A stretch of DNA of 64,000 nt from Gammaproteobacteria bacterium (GTDB lineage Bacteria > Pseudomonadota > Gammaproteobacteria > Ga0077536). Within the stretch, counting starts at the first letter, position 1; the number at the start of each line of letters is the position of its first letter. Position numbers and translations under genes: made by a program. The notes under the pieces were generated by a model. The model had not been told where the DNA came from, did no database searches, and was given only the letters and a program-made list of their open reading frames with translations. Where the stretch lies: assembly GCA_020849475.1 (NCBI GenBank), contig JADLGE010000009.1, forward strand, positions 124,001 to 188,000, given 5' to 3'. Shown one piece after another: positions 25,780 to 36,855 of this stretch.

Positions 25780-26370
25780 ATGGAGGCATCGCATGCGCCC
25801 GCCTTGCGGGCTTGGTGGCGGCGCCCGGCACCTTACGCCGCGTTGTTGCTGTTCGCCGCTGACGCCTTGGTGCTTGAACAGGGTTTGCTGGCCGCGTTCC
25901 TGCTCATGACGGTGTGCGGCTGGTTGCTGCCGAAGGCTCTGTTGCTCAACAAGGTGCACCGCGACGCCGGGCCGACGGTGCGCCTGGCTCTGCTGTTCAG
26001 TGTCACCGCGGTTGCGATCATGGCGACCATCCATATCAACAATCATGTGGCGCGACTGCGCGCCGAGCGGCTCATTGCGGCCATCGACCTCTACCATGCC
26101 AGCCAAGGCCGTTATCCATTGGCGCTGGAGGCGCTGGTGCCGCGCTACATCGCCGCCATTCCGCGTGCCAAGTACACGCTGGCGTTCAACCAGTTCCTCT
26201 ATCACCAGCACCTGTCCGCGGCGCGCCTGGGCTATGTCGAAGTACCGCCCGTGCTGCGTCCGTGTTTCGATTTCGGGCAACGGCGCTGGCACGAGACGAG
26301 CACGATTTCAGGACAGCATTCAACATGCGACCGCGCGTTGGTGGTCGTTCAGCAGGAGACGATGCAATGA
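25780..26370 (+). CDS. Hypothetical membrane protein with pseudopilin-like C-terminal part
   Basis: Not recognised as a named family. Two to three TM helices occupy residues 15-85 (AALLLFAADALVLEQGLLAAFLLMTVCGWLLPKALLL and VRLALLFSVTAVAIMATIHI). The part after RLRAERLIAAIDLYHASQGRYPLALEALVPRYIAAIP resembles the post-helix segment of type II secretion pseudopilins. It sits 36 bases after the SoxYZ-like gene and overlaps the following crotonase by ATGA, so the three are probably one operon. No ribosome-binding site decides the start; GTG 25759 is the alternative. Confidence 0.68.
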   Translation: MEASHAPALRAWWRRPAPYAALLLFAADALVLEQGLLAAFLLMTVCGWLLPKALLLNKVHRDAGPTVRLALLFSVTAVAIMATIHINNHVARLRAERLIAAIDLYHASQGRYPLALEALVPRYIAAIPRAKYTLAFNQFLYHQHLSAARLGYVEVPPVLRPCFDFGQRRWHETSTISGQHSTCDRALVVVQQETMQ

Positions 26371-27164
26371 GCGTGAGAGTCGAAAAGAATGGGGCGGTGA
26401 CGACCGTCATCCATAGCCGTGCCGAGGCCCGCAATGCCATGGACCCCGCCAGCGCCGACGCGCTGACCGCCGCGTTTCTGGCCTTCGACGCCGACCCGCA
26501 AGCGAGCGTCGCGGTGTTCTGGGGTGAAGGTGGCGCCTTCTGCGCCGGCTGGGATCTGAAAGAGGCCAGCAATCTCGTTGGCCGTGTCGACCCGCTGGCC
26601 GAATTCGATTTCGGCGACGACGACGCGGCCGTACCGCGCGGCCCCATGGGCCCGAGCCGTCTTGCGCTATCCAAGCCGGTGATTGCGGCGGTCGCCGGCC
26701 CGGCGGTGGCCGGCGGTTTTGAACTGGCCCTGTGGTGCGATCTGCGGGTGATGGAAGAGAGCGCCTATTTCGGTGTGTATTGCCGACGCTGGGGTGTGCC
26801 GCTGATCGATGGCGGCACCGTGCGTCTGCCGCGCCTGGTCGGTGAAGGCCGCGCGCTCGACATCATCCTCACCGGACGCAAGGTCACGGCCGAGGAAGCG
26901 CTGCGCATCGGCGCCTGCGAACGGGTGGTGCCCGACGGCAGCGCGCGCCAGGCGGCCGAGGCGCTGGCTGTCGAGATTGCACGCTTCCCGCAACGCTGTG
27001 TGCGCGCTGACCGGCAATCAGTCTATTTGCAGCAGGGCTTGTCCGAAGCCGAAGGGCTGCGTAGCGAATGGTGGAACAGCAAGGAGGTGTTGAAAGCCGA
27101 AGGCATCGCCGGCGCCACGCGCTTCAGTGGCGGCCAGGGCCGCCACGGCAGTTTCGAGCGGTAG
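26367..27164 (+). CDS. Crotonase (enoyl-CoA hydratase/isomerase) family (3)
   Basis: Crotonase-fold enzyme of 265 residues. Oxyanion-hole segments are FCAGWDLKEASN (near 56) and AGPAVAGGFELALWCDLRVM (near 108). The first catalytic Glu is kept (GGFEL), the second is missing (FGVYCRRWGVP in place of a PE pair), as in paralogue 2. The ATG overlaps the upstream stop (ATGA) and AGGAGA lies before it. Its TAG stop is contributed by a family A palindrome. Substrate unknown. Confidence 0.87.
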   Translation: MSVRVEKNGAVTTVIHSRAEARNAMDPASADALTAAFLAFDADPQASVAVFWGEGGAFCAGWDLKEASNLVGRVDPLAEFDFGDDDAAVPRGPMGPSRLALSKPVIAAVAGPAVAGGFELALWCDLRVMEESAYFGVYCRRWGVPLIDGGTVRLPRLVGEGRALDIILTGRKVTAEEALRIGACERVVPDGSARQAAEALAVEIARFPQRCVRADRQSVYLQQGLSEAEGLRSEWWNSKEVLKAEGIAGATRFSGGQGRHGSFER

Positions 27165-27182
27165 GCGCGATTTCAATCGCAC
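27161..27182. repeat. Family A palindrome, copy 3
   Basis: GTAGGCGCGATTTCAATCGCAC: the right arm is shorter than in other copies. The TAG of its left arm is the stop codon of the crotonase. Confidence 0.75.
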
Positions 27183-27248
27183 ATTCATGGGTGGCGCAGG
27201 CGCATTGCCTCGCCATTGAATGTGCGAATGGCCGCAGCTGCCAGAACC

Positions 27249-27896
27249 CTAGTAAAGCCCCGTGCGGTAATTCTCTTCAATCAATTCGTCGACCTGGGTG
27301 ACCACCTCGGCGGCCGGCGGCGCATTGGGCGCGGCGGTCTGTTCCAGAATCATCTTGCCCAGCGATGGCAACGCCTTGCGGTCCTGACGGCTTGCCTGCT
27401 CCCACAGCTTCGAGCGCTTCACGGCCTTGGCGCAATGCAGGTAGGCCTCGTCGACCGCCACGCGGATGCCGACCCGCGGCGTCTTGCCATTGACCACCGC
27501 CGCGCCCAGCAGCGCGTCGTCTATGACGATATGGGCGCGGCCATTGACGCGCAGCAGATCCTCGAAGCCCGGCACCATGAACAACAGGCCGACGTTGGGG
27601 TTCTCGATGATGTTGCGCATGGTGTCGAGGCGGTTGTTGCCGGGCCGGTCTGGAATGAACAGGGTGTTGTCGTCCAGCACCTGCACGAAGCCCGGCGCGT
27701 CGCCGCGCGGTGAGACGTCGGCGCGACCGTCGGCCGAGGCCGTGCCGATGGATACAAACGGCGAGAGTGCGATGAATGTGCGGCAGTGGCGGTCGAGATG
27801 GGGGATGGCCTTGCGCACCGCCAATTCCAGCGGCGTGCCGATAAAGGCCTGCAATTGTTCTGTGCTGGTGAAAACCGTGGGATCGGAGGCGGACAT
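27249..27896 (-). CDS. Pyridoxamine 5'-phosphate oxidase-family FMN protein (2)
   Basis: Split-barrel flavoprotein of 215 residues, of the branch whose members carry [52 protein letters not shown] (FMN phosphate and ring contacts), near residues 55-110. It continues with LRVNGRAHI and a C-terminal helical tail. Start MSASDPTVF has GAGGAA eight bases upstream; the track ORF adds 35 non-conserved codons. Probably an FMN- or F420-type oxidoreductase; substrate unknown. It is monocistronic and divergent from pntA. Confidence 0.86.
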   Translation of the reverse strand: MSASDPTVFTSTEQLQAFIGTPLELAVRKAIPHLDRHCRTFIALSPFVSIGTASADGRADVSPRGDAPGFVQVLDDNTLFIPDRPGNNRLDTMRNIIENPNVGLLFMVPGFEDLLRVNGRAHIVIDDALLGAAVVNGKTPRVGIRVAVDEAYLHCAKAVKRSKLWEQASRQDRKALPSLGKMILEQTAAPNAPPAAEVVTQVDELIEENYRTGLY

Positions 27897-28099
27897 GCAG
27901 GCGTTCCTCGGGATGTAAAGTAGTGTCGCGCGAATATAACGCAGTGCCGCGCGCGGTCGCGAGTCGGAGCGCATTGCGGTTTCATCCCTATTGCAGCGCA
28001 CTATCGAAACCGACCATATTACTCAGTACGACGGCGTGCGGCCGCGCGGGCCTGTCCCTGCCTGCGGCACCGCCCTTGCCCAATCAGAGGAGAGTGCAG

Positions 28100-29665
28100 A
28101 TGAAAATCGCCGTGCCACGCGAAGTGCACGCCGGCGAACGCCGGGTTGCGACCACACCCGAGGTCGTCAAACAGCTAATCAAGCTTGGCTTCGACGTCAG
28201 TGTCGAAGCCGGCGCAGGCGCGGCCGCGAGCTATGCCGACGAAGCCTACGCGGAAGCGGGCGCGTCGCTGGTCGCCGATACGCGCACGCTGTGGAGCGAA
28301 GCGGACATCATCTTCAAGGTGCGCGCGCCGCAGGACCATCCGACCCTGGGCTGTCACGAGGCCGCGCTGCTGCGCGCCGGCCAGACCCTGGTGTCCTTCA
28401 TCTGGCCCGGGCAAAACCCCGAGCTCATGGACAAGCTCGCCGCCACCGGCGCCAATGTGCTGGCCATGGACAGCGTGCCGCGCATTTCACGCGCGCAGAA
28501 GATGGATGCCTTGAGCTCGATGGCCAACATCGCCGGCTATCGCGCGATTGTCGAAGCGGCCGGCGTGTTCGGACGCTTCTTCACCGGCCAGATCACCGCC
28601 GCCGGCAAAGTGCCGCCGGCCAAGGTCTTGATCATCGGCGCCGGCGTCGCCGGCCTGGCCGCCATCGGCACGGCCAAGAGCATGGGCGCCATCGTGCGTG
28701 CCTTCGACACCCGCCCTGAAGTGAAAGAGCAGGTCGAAAGCATGGACGCCGAGTTCCTGATGCTCGACTTCAAGGAAGAAGGCGGCGGCACCGGCGGCTA
28801 CGCCAAGACCATGAGCAAGGAGTTCATCGAGGCGGAAATGGCGCTCTTCGCCGAGCAGGCCAAGGAAGTCGACATCATCGTCACCACCGCGCTCATTCCC
28901 GGCAAGCCGGCGCCCAAGCTCATCACCGCCGAGATGGTGGCGAGCATGCGTAACGGCAGCGTCATCGTCGACCTCGCGTCGGAGCAGGGCGGCAACTGCG
29001 AGCTGACCGTGCCGGGTGAAATCGCGGTCAGGCATGGCGTCTCGATCATCGGTTACGCCGATTTGCCGAGCCGTCTCGCCACCCAATCGAGCCAGCTCTA
29101 CGCCACCAACCTGCGTCACCTGTTGACTGAACTGTCGCCGGCCAAGGACGGCAACATCGTCATCAACATGGACGACGAAGCGATCCGTGGCGCGACCGTC
29201 ATCAAGGAAGGCGCCATCACCTGGCCGCCACCGCCGCCGACTTTGTCGGCCGCGCCGAAGAAGGCCGCGGCCGCAGCGCCGCCGCCCAAGGCCCATGGTC
29301 ACGGCCATGCGGCAGCGCCGGCCAACCCGGTGACCACGCTCGCCGTGATGGCGGTGGGGGCATTGGCGCTGTGGGGCTTGGGCAGCGTTGCGCCGGCCGC
29401 CTTCATGTCGCATTTCACGGTGTTCGTGCTGGCGGTGTTCGTCGGTTACCAGGTGATCTGGAACGTGACGCCGGCGCTGCATACACCGCTCATGAGCGTC
29501 ACCAACGCCATCAGCGGCATCATCGTCATCGGTGCGCTGCTGCAGATTTCGACGTCGGGATTCATGATCACGCTCCTGTCGGCGGCCGCCATCCTGCTCG
29601 CCACCATCAACATCGCCGGTGGCTTCCTCGTCACCCAGCGCATGTTGCGCATGTTCCAGAAGTAG
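28100..29665 (+). CDS. pntA: NAD(P) transhydrogenase subunit alpha
   Basis: Alpha subunit of the proton-pumping transhydrogenase that makes NADPH from NADH using the proton gradient. Residues 1-380 are the NAD(H)-binding domain I ([61 protein letters not shown]). A Pro/Ala/His-rich linker ([13 protein letters not shown]...HGHGHAAAP) leads to three to four TM helices at 410-521. This is the single-chain form as in E. coli, not the split PntAA/PntAB form. CAGAGGAG precedes the ATG; the track ORF starts 59 codons too early. Confidence 0.96.
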   Translation: MKIAVPREVHAGERRVATTPEVVKQLIKLGFDVSVEAGAGAAASYADEAYAEAGASLVADTRTLWSEADIIFKVRAPQDHPTLGCHEAALLRAGQTLVSFIWPGQNPELMDKLAATGANVLAMDSVPRISRAQKMDALSSMANIAGYRAIVEAAGVFGRFFTGQITAAGKVPPAKVLIIGAGVAGLAAIGTAKSMGAIVRAFDTRPEVKEQVESMDAEFLMLDFKEEGGGTGGYAKTMSKEFIEAEMALFAEQAKEVDIIVTTALIPGKPAPKLITAEMVASMRNGSVIVDLASEQGGNCELTVPGEIAVRHGVSIIGYADLPSRLATQSSQLYATNLRHLLTELSPAKDGNIVINMDDEAIRGATVIKEGAITWPPPPPTLSAAPKKAAAAAPPPKAHGHGHAAAPANPVTTLAVMAVGALALWGLGSVAPAAFMSHFTVFVLAVFVGYQVIWNVTPALHTPLMSVTNAISGIIVIGALLQISTSGFMITLLSAAAILLATINIAGGFLVTQRMLRMFQK

Positions 29666-29673
29666 AGGCAGAC

Positions 29674-31053
29674 ATGGCTACCGGAATCGTCACTGCGAGT
29701 TACATCATCGCCGCCGTGCTCTTCATTTTGAGCCTGGGCGGCTTAAGCAACCCCGAAACCGCACGCCGCGGCAATGCCTATGGCATGACCGGCATGCTTA
29801 TCGCGATCATCGCCACCGTCTGCGGGCCACAGGTCACTTCCTATGCAATGCTGATGCTGGTCATGCTGATCGGCGGCAGCATCGGCTTCTATGCCGCCAA
29901 GCGTGTACAGATGACCGAGATGCCGGAGCTGGTCGCGATGCTGCACAGCTTCGTCGGCCTGGCGGCGGTGCTCATCGGTTACGCCACCTATGTCGGCGGC
30001 ACTGGCGACATGGAAGGCGCCGAGAAGACCATCCACGAAGTCGAGATCTATCTCGGCATTCTGATCGGCGCGGTGACCTTCACCGGCTCGGTGGTGGCCT
30101 TCGGCAAGCTGCGCGGCATGATTGACGGCAAGCCGCTGACCTTGCCGGGCCGGCATTGGTTGAACTTGGGTCTGGCCCTTGCCTGCCTGTGGCTGGGCTC
30201 GAGCTTCATCAATGGCGGCGGCACCTTCCCGCTGATCCTCATGACCCTGATAGCTTTCGGCTTCGGCGTGCACATGGTGATGGCCATTGGCGGCGCTGAC
30301 ATGCCAGTCGTGGTGTCGATGCTGAACAGCTATTCGGGCTGGGCGGCGGCGGCCACCGGCTTCATGCTGTCGAACGACCTGCTGATCGTGACCGGCGCGC
30401 TGGTCGGTTCCAGCGGCGCGATTCTGTCCTACATCATGTGCCGCGCCATGAACCGCCAGTTCCTGTCCGTCATCGCCGGTGGTTTCGGCTCGTCCGGCGG
30501 TGGCCCGGTGGCCGCCATCGAGGGTGAGGTCAATCCCTTGAGTCCGGAAGAGACCGCCGAAGCCTTGCGTGAAGCATCGAGCGTGGTGATCGTGCCGGGC
30601 TATGGCATGGCCGTCGCGCAGGCGCAGAACACGGTGTACGAAATCACCAAGAACCTGCGCGAGCGCGGCAAGACCGTGCGCTTCGCCATCCACCCGGTGG
30701 CGGGCCGCATGCCGGGCCATATGAACGTGCTGCTGGCCGAAGCGCGCGTGCCCTACGACATCGTGATGGAGATGGACGAGATCAACGACGACTTCCCCGC
30801 CACCGACGTGGTGCTGGTGATCGGCGCAAATGACATCGTCAATCCATCAGCGCAGGACGAACCCAACAGCCCCATTGCTGGCATGCCGGTGCTGGAAGTG
30901 TGGAAGGCGCAGACCGCCATCGTCATGAAGCGCTCGATGGCGAGCGGTTATGCCGGCGTCGACAATCCGCTGTTCTTCAAGGACAACACCCGCATGCTGT
31001 TCGGCGACGCCAAGCAGAGTCTGGACAGTGTGTTGAAGGCCTTGCAGGGGTGA
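29674..31053 (+). CDS. pntB: NAD(P) transhydrogenase subunit beta
   Basis: Beta subunit of the proton-translocating transhydrogenase. About nine TM helices in residues 1-265 (domain II proton channel) precede the soluble NADP(H)-binding domain III at 285-459. There the typical motifs are [34 protein letters not shown] and [16 protein letters not shown]. The ATG lies eight bases after the pntA stop, so the pair is one operon. Length 459 matches the family. The track ORF carries a wrong upstream extension. Confidence 0.97.
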   Translation: MATGIVTASYIIAAVLFILSLGGLSNPETARRGNAYGMTGMLIAIIATVCGPQVTSYAMLMLVMLIGGSIGFYAAKRVQMTEMPELVAMLHSFVGLAAVLIGYATYVGGTGDMEGAEKTIHEVEIYLGILIGAVTFTGSVVAFGKLRGMIDGKPLTLPGRHWLNLGLALACLWLGSSFINGGGTFPLILMTLIAFGFGVHMVMAIGGADMPVVVSMLNSYSGWAAAATGFMLSNDLLIVTGALVGSSGAILSYIMCRAMNRQFLSVIAGGFGSSGGGPVAAIEGEVNPLSPEETAEALREASSVVIVPGYGMAVAQAQNTVYEITKNLRERGKTVRFAIHPVAGRMPGHMNVLLAEARVPYDIVMEMDEINDDFPATDVVLVIGANDIVNPSAQDEPNSPIAGMPVLEVWKAQTAIVMKRSMASGYAGVDNPLFFKDNTRMLFGDAKQSLDSVLKALQG

Positions 31054-31093
31054 GTCGTTGCGATGGGCGCGAACTGTTTCGTGCCCATCCTGC

Positions 31094-31115
31094 AGGTGCG
31101 AATTCATTCGCACGT
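31094..31115. repeat. Family A palindrome, copy 4
   Basis: GGTGCGAATTCATTCGCACG between pntB and the family B pair. Same GTGCGAATTCATTCGCAC core as copies 1 and 5. Confidence 0.75.
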
Positions 31116-31133
31116 TCACGATGGTAGATCTGC

Positions 31134-31216
31134 TGTGGGTCAGGCTTCAGGCTGACATTCAAGGCGAGCTGAAGCTTTCGCCGCAACACGAATGTCAGCC
31201 TGAAGGCTGACCCACA
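31134..31216. repeat. Family B inverted pair
   Basis: Two 27-base arms in inverted orientation, TGTGGGTCAGGCTTCAGGCTGACATTC and GAATGTCAGCCTGAAGGCTGACCCACA, matching at 26 of 27 positions and separated by 29 bases. Each arm is itself palindromic (GTCAG..CTGAC). This resembles paired REP elements. Between the convergent pntB and urease-lipoprotein genes; it could end transcription from both sides. Confidence 0.85.
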
Positions 31217-31244
31217 ATGAAGGTGATGAAGCTCGAGCCCCGCC

Positions 31245-31804
31245 TCAACGCCCCACCGCAAACCAGCCTTTGCCTTTCAAACAGCGCAGCATGCCGATGG
31301 TCATGATCTTGGCATTCGGTGCGACGGCGTGGGCTTCACCAAGCGTAGCGCCGCAACTGGCCTGATCAGCCTCGAGACCGCCGGCCGTGCCGCCGAGTTT
31401 CCACCAGCTGGCGACGGTGACTTTCTTGCGTGGATCGGCGGGCGCGGCCGCGGGCTTGGCAGTCTGTGGCAAGGGCTCGCCTGCGCGACCCGAGGGCTCG
31501 ACGCTGACCGTCGGTGAGGTATCGGGGGCCGTGCCGAGCGCAATACCGTCCGTGCCTGCCGCAGCATCGTCGGCGAACAGCACCGCATCACCGCTCGGTT
31601 TGGCGTAGATGAAGCCCGCTGCGTTCAAACAGGCTTTGTATGCCTCGACGTCCGCGCTCTTGGCGCGACAGCCTTGTTCGGTCGCCTGCATTTCGCCGGG
31701 CCCGGCGCCGCGCTTGAAAGTCACTTCGGCGCAGCCATTCAATAACACCAGCGCGCAGCCAGAGATCATGAGTGCGGCATGGCGACCGCTACGAGATAAA
31801 ATCT

Positions 31805-31808
<4 letters not shown>
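31245..31808 (-). CDS. Putative lipoprotein at the end of the urease operon
   Basis: Not a recognised family. The N-terminus ([26 protein letters not shown]) is a lipoprotein signal with lipobox LNGC, so the mature protein would be lipid-anchored at a Cys near residue 26. Two Cys-containing segments look alike ([21 protein letters not shown] and [33 protein letters not shown]), joined by a Pro/Ala/Thr-rich linker, suggesting a duplicated small disulfide unit. The start is TTG, in a TTGA overlap with the ureG stop, so it is translationally coupled to urease maturation genes. Role unknown. Confidence 0.75.
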
Positions 31809-32431
<623 letters not shown>

Positions 32432-32465
32432 ATCGATTTCCTCGCGTTCATCGCGCTCATGCGCG

Positions 32466-33140
32466 TCAGGAACGAAACAAACGGGTGTATTGGGTTTCAT
32501 GCAGGGCACTGGCCATGGCCAGTGCCGGCAGGCTGCCGCCGATGTCATCGTCATCGAGTTCAAGGCCGACGGTGACGGCGGCGCAGAGGGGCTCAAGCAG
32601 CGCACAGAGCAGTCGCTGACCGGCCACCTGTCCAAGCGGAATGAGTTTCACGCCGGCCAGCACCTGGCCTTCCAGCCAGGCCCACCCATAGGCCTGCGCG
32701 GCGCTGTCGCGCGGCACCTGCCAGTGCCAGGCGGCGCAGGCGAAGCTCGCCGCCAGTGGTACGCCACGGCCCGCGGGCAAGGGCAGATGTTCGATGCCGA
32801 GGTCGCGCAACAGACGCGCGAGCGCGAGTCCGCGGTCGCAATCATCGGCGCGTAGTTCGCGGGTTTCGCGCTGCGCGACGAGCGCCGCGCTTAAGGCTTC
32901 GAACTGGTGCTCGTCGCCGTTGGCAACGGCGTCGTAGAGTCGCGCGAAAAGCGGGATGTCGACCGCGCGCAGGCCCTGCTCCATCTGGTCGCGGAGCCAT
33001 GCGGCGAGGCTCTCGGCATCGCTGACCCAGCCGAGCTCCACCGCCATTTCGAGGCCCTGCGAATAGGCATAGGCGCCGATAGGCAGGCTCGGACTCGCGA
33101 GCTGCAGGCAGCGCATCAAGGCCGTCGCGTTTGCGTTCAA
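32466..33140 (-). CDS. ureF: Urease accessory protein UreF
   Basis: Helical scaffold that binds UreD and UreG in the urease activation complex. [32 protein letters not shown] is diagnostic. The start is a TTG ([12 protein letters not shown]) in a TTGA overlap with the ureE stop; this gives the normal UreF N-terminus, whereas the ATG nine codons later would cut it and the track ORF starts far too early. 224 residues. Confidence 0.93.
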   Translation of the reverse strand: MNANATALMRCLQLASPSLPIGAYAYSQGLEMAVELGWVSDAESLAAWLRDQMEQGLRAVDIPLFARLYDAVANGDEHQFEALSAALVAQRETRELRADDCDRGLALARLLRDLGIEHLPLPAGRGVPLAASFACAAWHWQVPRDSAAQAYGWAWLEGQVLAGVKLIPLGQVAGQRLLCALLEPLCAAVTVGLELDDDDIGGSLPALAMASALHETQYTRLFRS

Positions 33141-33607
33141 TGGGCATGACCGTGCGCATGGGCGTGGTGACCACCGAGCGCAGTGCCGGCGTAGGCGCCG
33201 CTTTCCGGTTCGAACACCACCGCTTCCTCGGTCACCGCAAGGCCCAGCTGCTCGAGCATGTCGGCGAGTACGTGATCGCGCAGACAGCGCACCCAGCCCG
33301 GGCCTACGGCAATTGCGACATGGCGGTTGCCCAGGTGATAGCAGGCCCGCGCGAGGCGTAAGGGATCGCTGGTGCGCGCCGTCATCACCGGCTCCGGCGC
33401 GGCCTGCACGCGCACTACGCACTCATCCTCGCCGCGCAGCAGATCGCCATCGCGCAACACCGTGCCGGGCGGCAGCACGAGGGCCGCTTCGCGGCCGCTG
33501 TCCAGCACCACGCGCTGACGACTTTTCTGGCGTTGCTCAAAGGCCAAGGTCAGCGAATCGTGTATCGGCGCCACTGCGCCGCTGAGTTTCTGTATCAGGC
33601 GTTGCAT
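33137..33607 (-). CDS. ureE: Urease nickel metallochaperone UreE
   Basis: Nickel-binding chaperone for urease activation. N-terminal beta domain (LTLAFEQRQKSRQRVVLDSGREAALVLPPGTVLRDGDLL), then the nickel-binding domain (LARACYHLGNRHVAIAVGPGWVRCLRDHVLADMLEQLGLAV). A short His-rich tail ([12 protein letters not shown]) adds storage sites. Start MQRLIQKL has GGAG six bases upstream; an ATG six codons earlier overlaps the ureC stop. Confidence 0.94.
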   Translation of the reverse strand: MQRLIQKLSGAVAPIHDSLTLAFEQRQKSRQRVVLDSGREAALVLPPGTVLRDGDLLRGEDECVVRVQAAPEPVMTARTSDPLRLARACYHLGNRHVAIAVGPGWVRCLRDHVLADMLEQLGLAVTEEAVVFEPESGAYAGTALGGHHAHAHGHAH

Positions 33608-33621
33608 GGCGCTGCTCCGCA

Positions 33622-35325
33622 TCAAAAAAGGAAATAACGCTGCGCCAGCGGCAGCACCGTGGCCGCTTCGCAGGTGAGCAGCTCACCGTCGGCGCGCACT
33701 TCATAGGTCTGGCTGTCGACTTCGATGCGCGGTCGCGCATCGTTCAACACCATGTCGGCCTTGCCGATGCGGCGCGTGTTGCGCACCACGCCGATCAAGC
33801 GCTGCAGACTGAGCTGCGCCGGCACGCCGGCGGCGGCCGCGGCCTGGGAAATGAAAGTCATCGAGGTGGCGCCGAGCGCGCGACCATAGGCGCCGAACAT
33901 CGGCCGGAAATGCACCGGCTGCGGGGTCGGAATGGAGGCATTGGCATCACCCATCGGCGCCGCCACGATCATGCCGCCCTTGATGATGAGGCTGGGCTTG
34001 GCGCCGAAGAAGGCCGGTTTCCACAGCACGAGATCCGCTAGCTTGCCAACGGCAATGCTGCCCACTTCATGGGCAATGCCGTGGGTGATGGCCGGGTTGA
34101 TGCAAATCTTGGCGATGTAGCGTTTGACGCGGCCGTTGTCGTGGCGCGCCGGGTCGCCCGCCAATGCACCGCGCTGCACTTTCATCTTGTGCGCAGTCTG
34201 CCAGGTGCGCGTCACCACTTCGCCGACGCGGCCCATGGCCTGCGAGTCGGATGAGATCATGGAGAACGCGCCCAAGTCATGCAGGATGTCTTCGGCGGCG
34301 ATGGTCTCGCGACGGATGCGTGATTCGGCGAACGCCACGTCTTCGGCGATCGACGGTGACAGGTGATGACAGACCATCAGCATGTCGAGATGCTCATCGA
34401 TGGTGTTGATGGTGTAGGGCCGTGTGGGATTGGTGCTGGACGGCAGCACGTTCGCTTCCATGCACACTTTGATGATGTCGGGTGCGTGACCGCCGCCGGC
34501 GCCTTCGGTGTGATAGGTGTGGATGGCGCGGCCTTTGAACGCCGCCACCGTGTGCTCGACGAAACCCGACTCATTCAAGGTGTCGGTATGGATGGCGACC
34601 TGCACGTCGTGGGCGTCGGCGACCGCCAGACAGTTGTCGATGGCAGCCGGCGTCGTGCCCCAGTCCTCGTGCAGTTTCAAGCCAATCGCGCCTGCCGCGA
34701 CCTGTTGCTCGAGCGCGTCCGGCAGGCTGGCGTTGCCCTTGCCGAGAAAGCCCAGGTTGATGGGCAGGCCTTCAGCGGCTTCGAGCATGCGCGCCATGTA
34801 CCATGGCCCGGGCGTGCAGGTGGTGGCATTGGTGCCGGTGGCGGGGCCGGTGCCGCCGCCGAGCAGGGTGGTGACGCCCGACATCAGCGCCTCATCCACT
34901 TGCTGCGGGCAGATGAAATGGATGTGACTGTCGATGGCGCCGGGCGTGACTATCTGGCCTTCGGCGGCAATCACTTCGGTGCCCGGGCCGATGACGATGT
35001 CGACGCCGGGCTGCACATCGGGGTTGCCGGCCTTGCCGATGGCGACGATGCGGCCGTGACGTACGCCGATGTCGGCTTTGACGATACCCCAGTGATCGAT
35101 GATGAGAGCGTTGGTGATGACGAGATCCACCGCGCGGGTGTTGTCATGCTGGCTCTGGCCCATGCCATCGCGGATGACCTTGCCACCACCAAACGTCACT
35201 TCTTCGCCGTAAATGGTGTGGTCGTGTTCGACTTCGATGATGAGGGCGGTGTCGGCCAGGCGCACACGATCGCCGGTGGTCGGGCCATACATTTCGCCAT
35301 AGGCGCGACGTGAAACGCGGCTCAT
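33622..35325 (-). CDS. ureC: Urease alpha subunit
   Basis: Catalytic subunit of nickel urease, hydrolysing urea to ammonia and carbamate in the cytoplasm. 567 residues. Nickel ligands and active-site elements are intact: [14 protein letters not shown], the carbamylated Lys in [28 protein letters not shown], and the mobile-flap His in [27 protein letters not shown]. Start ATG overlaps the ureB stop (ATGA). Surely part of the ureDABCEFG run. Confidence 0.98.
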   Translation of the reverse strand: MSRVSRRAYGEMYGPTTGDRVRLADTALIIEVEHDHTIYGEEVTFGGGKVIRDGMGQSQHDNTRAVDLVITNALIIDHWGIVKADIGVRHGRIVAIGKAGNPDVQPGVDIVIGPGTEVIAAEGQIVTPGAIDSHIHFICPQQVDEALMSGVTTLLGGGTGPATGTNATTCTPGPWYMARMLEAAEGLPINLGFLGKGNASLPDALEQQVAAGAIGLKLHEDWGTTPAAIDNCLAVADAHDVQVAIHTDTLNESGFVEHTVAAFKGRAIHTYHTEGAGGGHAPDIIKVCMEANVLPSSTNPTRPYTINTIDEHLDMLMVCHHLSPSIAEDVAFAESRIRRETIAAEDILHDLGAFSMISSDSQAMGRVGEVVTRTWQTAHKMKVQRGALAGDPARHDNGRVKRYIAKICINPAITHGIAHEVGSIAVGKLADLVLWKPAFFGAKPSLIIKGGMIVAAPMGDANASIPTPQPVHFRPMFGAYGRALGATSMTFISQAAAAAGVPAQLSLQRLIGVVRNTRRIGKADMVLNDARPRIEVDSQTYEVRADGELLTCEAATVLPLAQRYFLF

Positions 35326-35666
35326 GATGCGTTCTCCAGCGCGCCCATCACCGCGCCTTGAAAGCCGTACACGCGGCGTGCACCGGCATAGGCCACGAGC
35401 TGCACGGCGCGTATCTGGCCGGGCTCGAAGCGCACCGCGGTGCCGGCCGCGATGTTGAGACGAAAGCCGCGCGTCGCGGCGCGGTCGAATTCGAGCGCCG
35501 GGTTGGTTTCGAAAAAGTGATAATGCGAGCCGACCTGTATCGGGCGGTCGCCGGTGTTGGCGACTTCGATATCCAGCGTCGCGCGGCCGACATTCAATTC
35601 GATGTCGCCATCGGCGGGCAGCATTTCACCGGGAACGAATTCACCGGCAGTGAAGGCGGCACTCAT
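35322..35666 (-). CDS. ureB: Urease beta subunit
   Basis: Structural subunit of the urease (UreABC)3 assembly. [79 protein letters not shown] is the full family pattern. 114 residues. Follows ureA by 27 bases; ATGA overlap with ureC. Confidence 0.97.
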   Translation of the reverse strand: MSAAFTAGEFVPGEMLPADGDIELNVGRATLDIEVANTGDRPIQVGSHYHFFETNPALEFDRAATRGFRLNIAAGTAVRFEPGQIRAVQLVAYAGARRVYGFQGAVMGALENAS

Positions 35667-35693
35667 GACATCTTGCTCCAGGGCACAGGGCTT

Positions 35694-35996
35694 TCAGACG
35701 ATGGGGTCGTGGACGGTCACGAGCTTGGTGCCGTCGGGGAAGGTCGCTTCAACCTGCACGTCGTGAATCATGGCCGGCACGCCATCCATGACATCTTCAG
35801 CCGTGAGCACCGTGCGGCCGAGCGCCATCAATTGCGCCACCGTGCGGCCGTCGCGAGCGCCTTCGAGAATGGCCGCGCTGATCAGCGCCACCGCTTCCGG
35901 ATGATTCAATTTCAAGCCGCGCGCGCGCCGTCTTTCGGCCAGCAGCGCGGCGGTGAACAGCAGCAGTTTGTCGCGTTCGCGGGGCAAGAGATCCAT
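35694..35996 (-). CDS. ureA: Urease gamma subunit
   Basis: Smallest structural subunit of urease, 100 residues. [62 protein letters not shown] and [20 protein letters not shown] are diagnostic. Separate ureA and ureB genes, as usual in proteobacteria. Confidence 0.97.
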   Translation of the reverse strand: MDLLPRERDKLLLFTAALLAERRRARGLKLNHPEAVALISAAILEGARDGRTVAQLMALGRTVLTAEDVMDGVPAMIHDVQVEATFPDGTKLVTVHDPIV

Positions 35997-36015
35997 GGTT
36001 CATTCCACTCGTGAT

Positions 36016-36852
36016 TCAGGTTGACCAGATGCGCGGCGCGTGGGCGTCGCGCGCCAGCAGGGTGGGGCGCAGCAGCGTCCACAGTCGTTCGAGACACACT
36101 CGCAGCGGCGCGACGTGCGGCGCGAGCAAGCGACACACCAGCACGTCGTCGAGCAAGGTGGCGCTGGCGAGCGCTGGTGATGCACACGCGAGGCTCTCGC
36201 GTGCGAGTTCCAGATGCCCGACATCGGCGCCGGTGGCAAGCAAAGTCGCGCACGCGGCATGGCCGCGCAGCGCAGCGCCATCCGCTTGCAGAGCTCGACC
36301 TGGCGCCGGACGCAGCCGCTCCAGCAACAGCGGCTGGCCGTCGCGATAGAGGGCAATGCGTTGATCGAGCGTGCCGTGCGCAAAGCCTTCGGCGCAGGCC
36401 GGCCGCCCCAGGCACAGCATTTCCCAACCGACAAAGCGCGCGCGCGGCGCAAGCTCGATGCGCGTGGTGATGCGCGCACGGGCGGCGTCGAACAAGAGGT
36501 TCTCCTGCGGCAGCCATTCGAGACACGCGTCGTCCGCCACCGTGAACACCTGCGTCAATTGCGAGACCAGTGCGCTGGAGCGATAGAAACGCGTGGCCGA
36601 GGGCGTGGTCAGCAGCACCTGCGCGCCGTCGGCAAGTTTGACTGACAACTGCAATTCATCGCCGCCGACGAGGCCGGCCGGCGGATGGATGAGATAGGCG
36701 TGGCACACATCGCTGCTTTCAGGATGGAAGGGCCGCTGCACGAGCAGCGGCCCGCAATGACGCTGCGCCGTCAGGCGTGTACGCGCGCCGCGCAGCGCGA
36801 ACTCGAGAGCGAGTTCGGCGCGCCACGGCAGGGTGACGGCGGGCGCACTCAA
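36016..36852 (-). CDS. ureD: Urease accessory protein UreD
   Basis: Part of the UreDFG activation complex that carries nickel to the active site. WRAELALEFALRGARTRLTAQRHCGPLLVQRPFHPE and CHAYLIHPPAGLVGGDELQLSVKLADGAQVLLTTPSATRFYRS match the family core. 278 residues. Only three bases separate it from the upstream hupE/ureJ stop; ureA follows at 19 bases. Confidence 0.95.
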   Translation of the reverse strand: MSAPAVTLPWRAELALEFALRGARTRLTAQRHCGPLLVQRPFHPESSDVCHAYLIHPPAGLVGGDELQLSVKLADGAQVLLTTPSATRFYRSSALVSQLTQVFTVADDACLEWLPQENLLFDAARARITTRIELAPRARFVGWEMLCLGRPACAEGFAHGTLDQRIALYRDGQPLLLERLRPAPGRALQADGAALRGHAACATLLATGADVGHLELARESLACASPALASATLLDDVLVCRLLAPHVAPLRVCLERLWTLLRPTLLARDAHAPRIWST

Positions 36853-36855
36853 GAC

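Noticed and set aside
34363-35313. Long ORF opposite ureC (316 codons)
   Set aside because: It mirrors the high-GC third-position pattern of ureC, has no recognisable domain, and ureC is certain.
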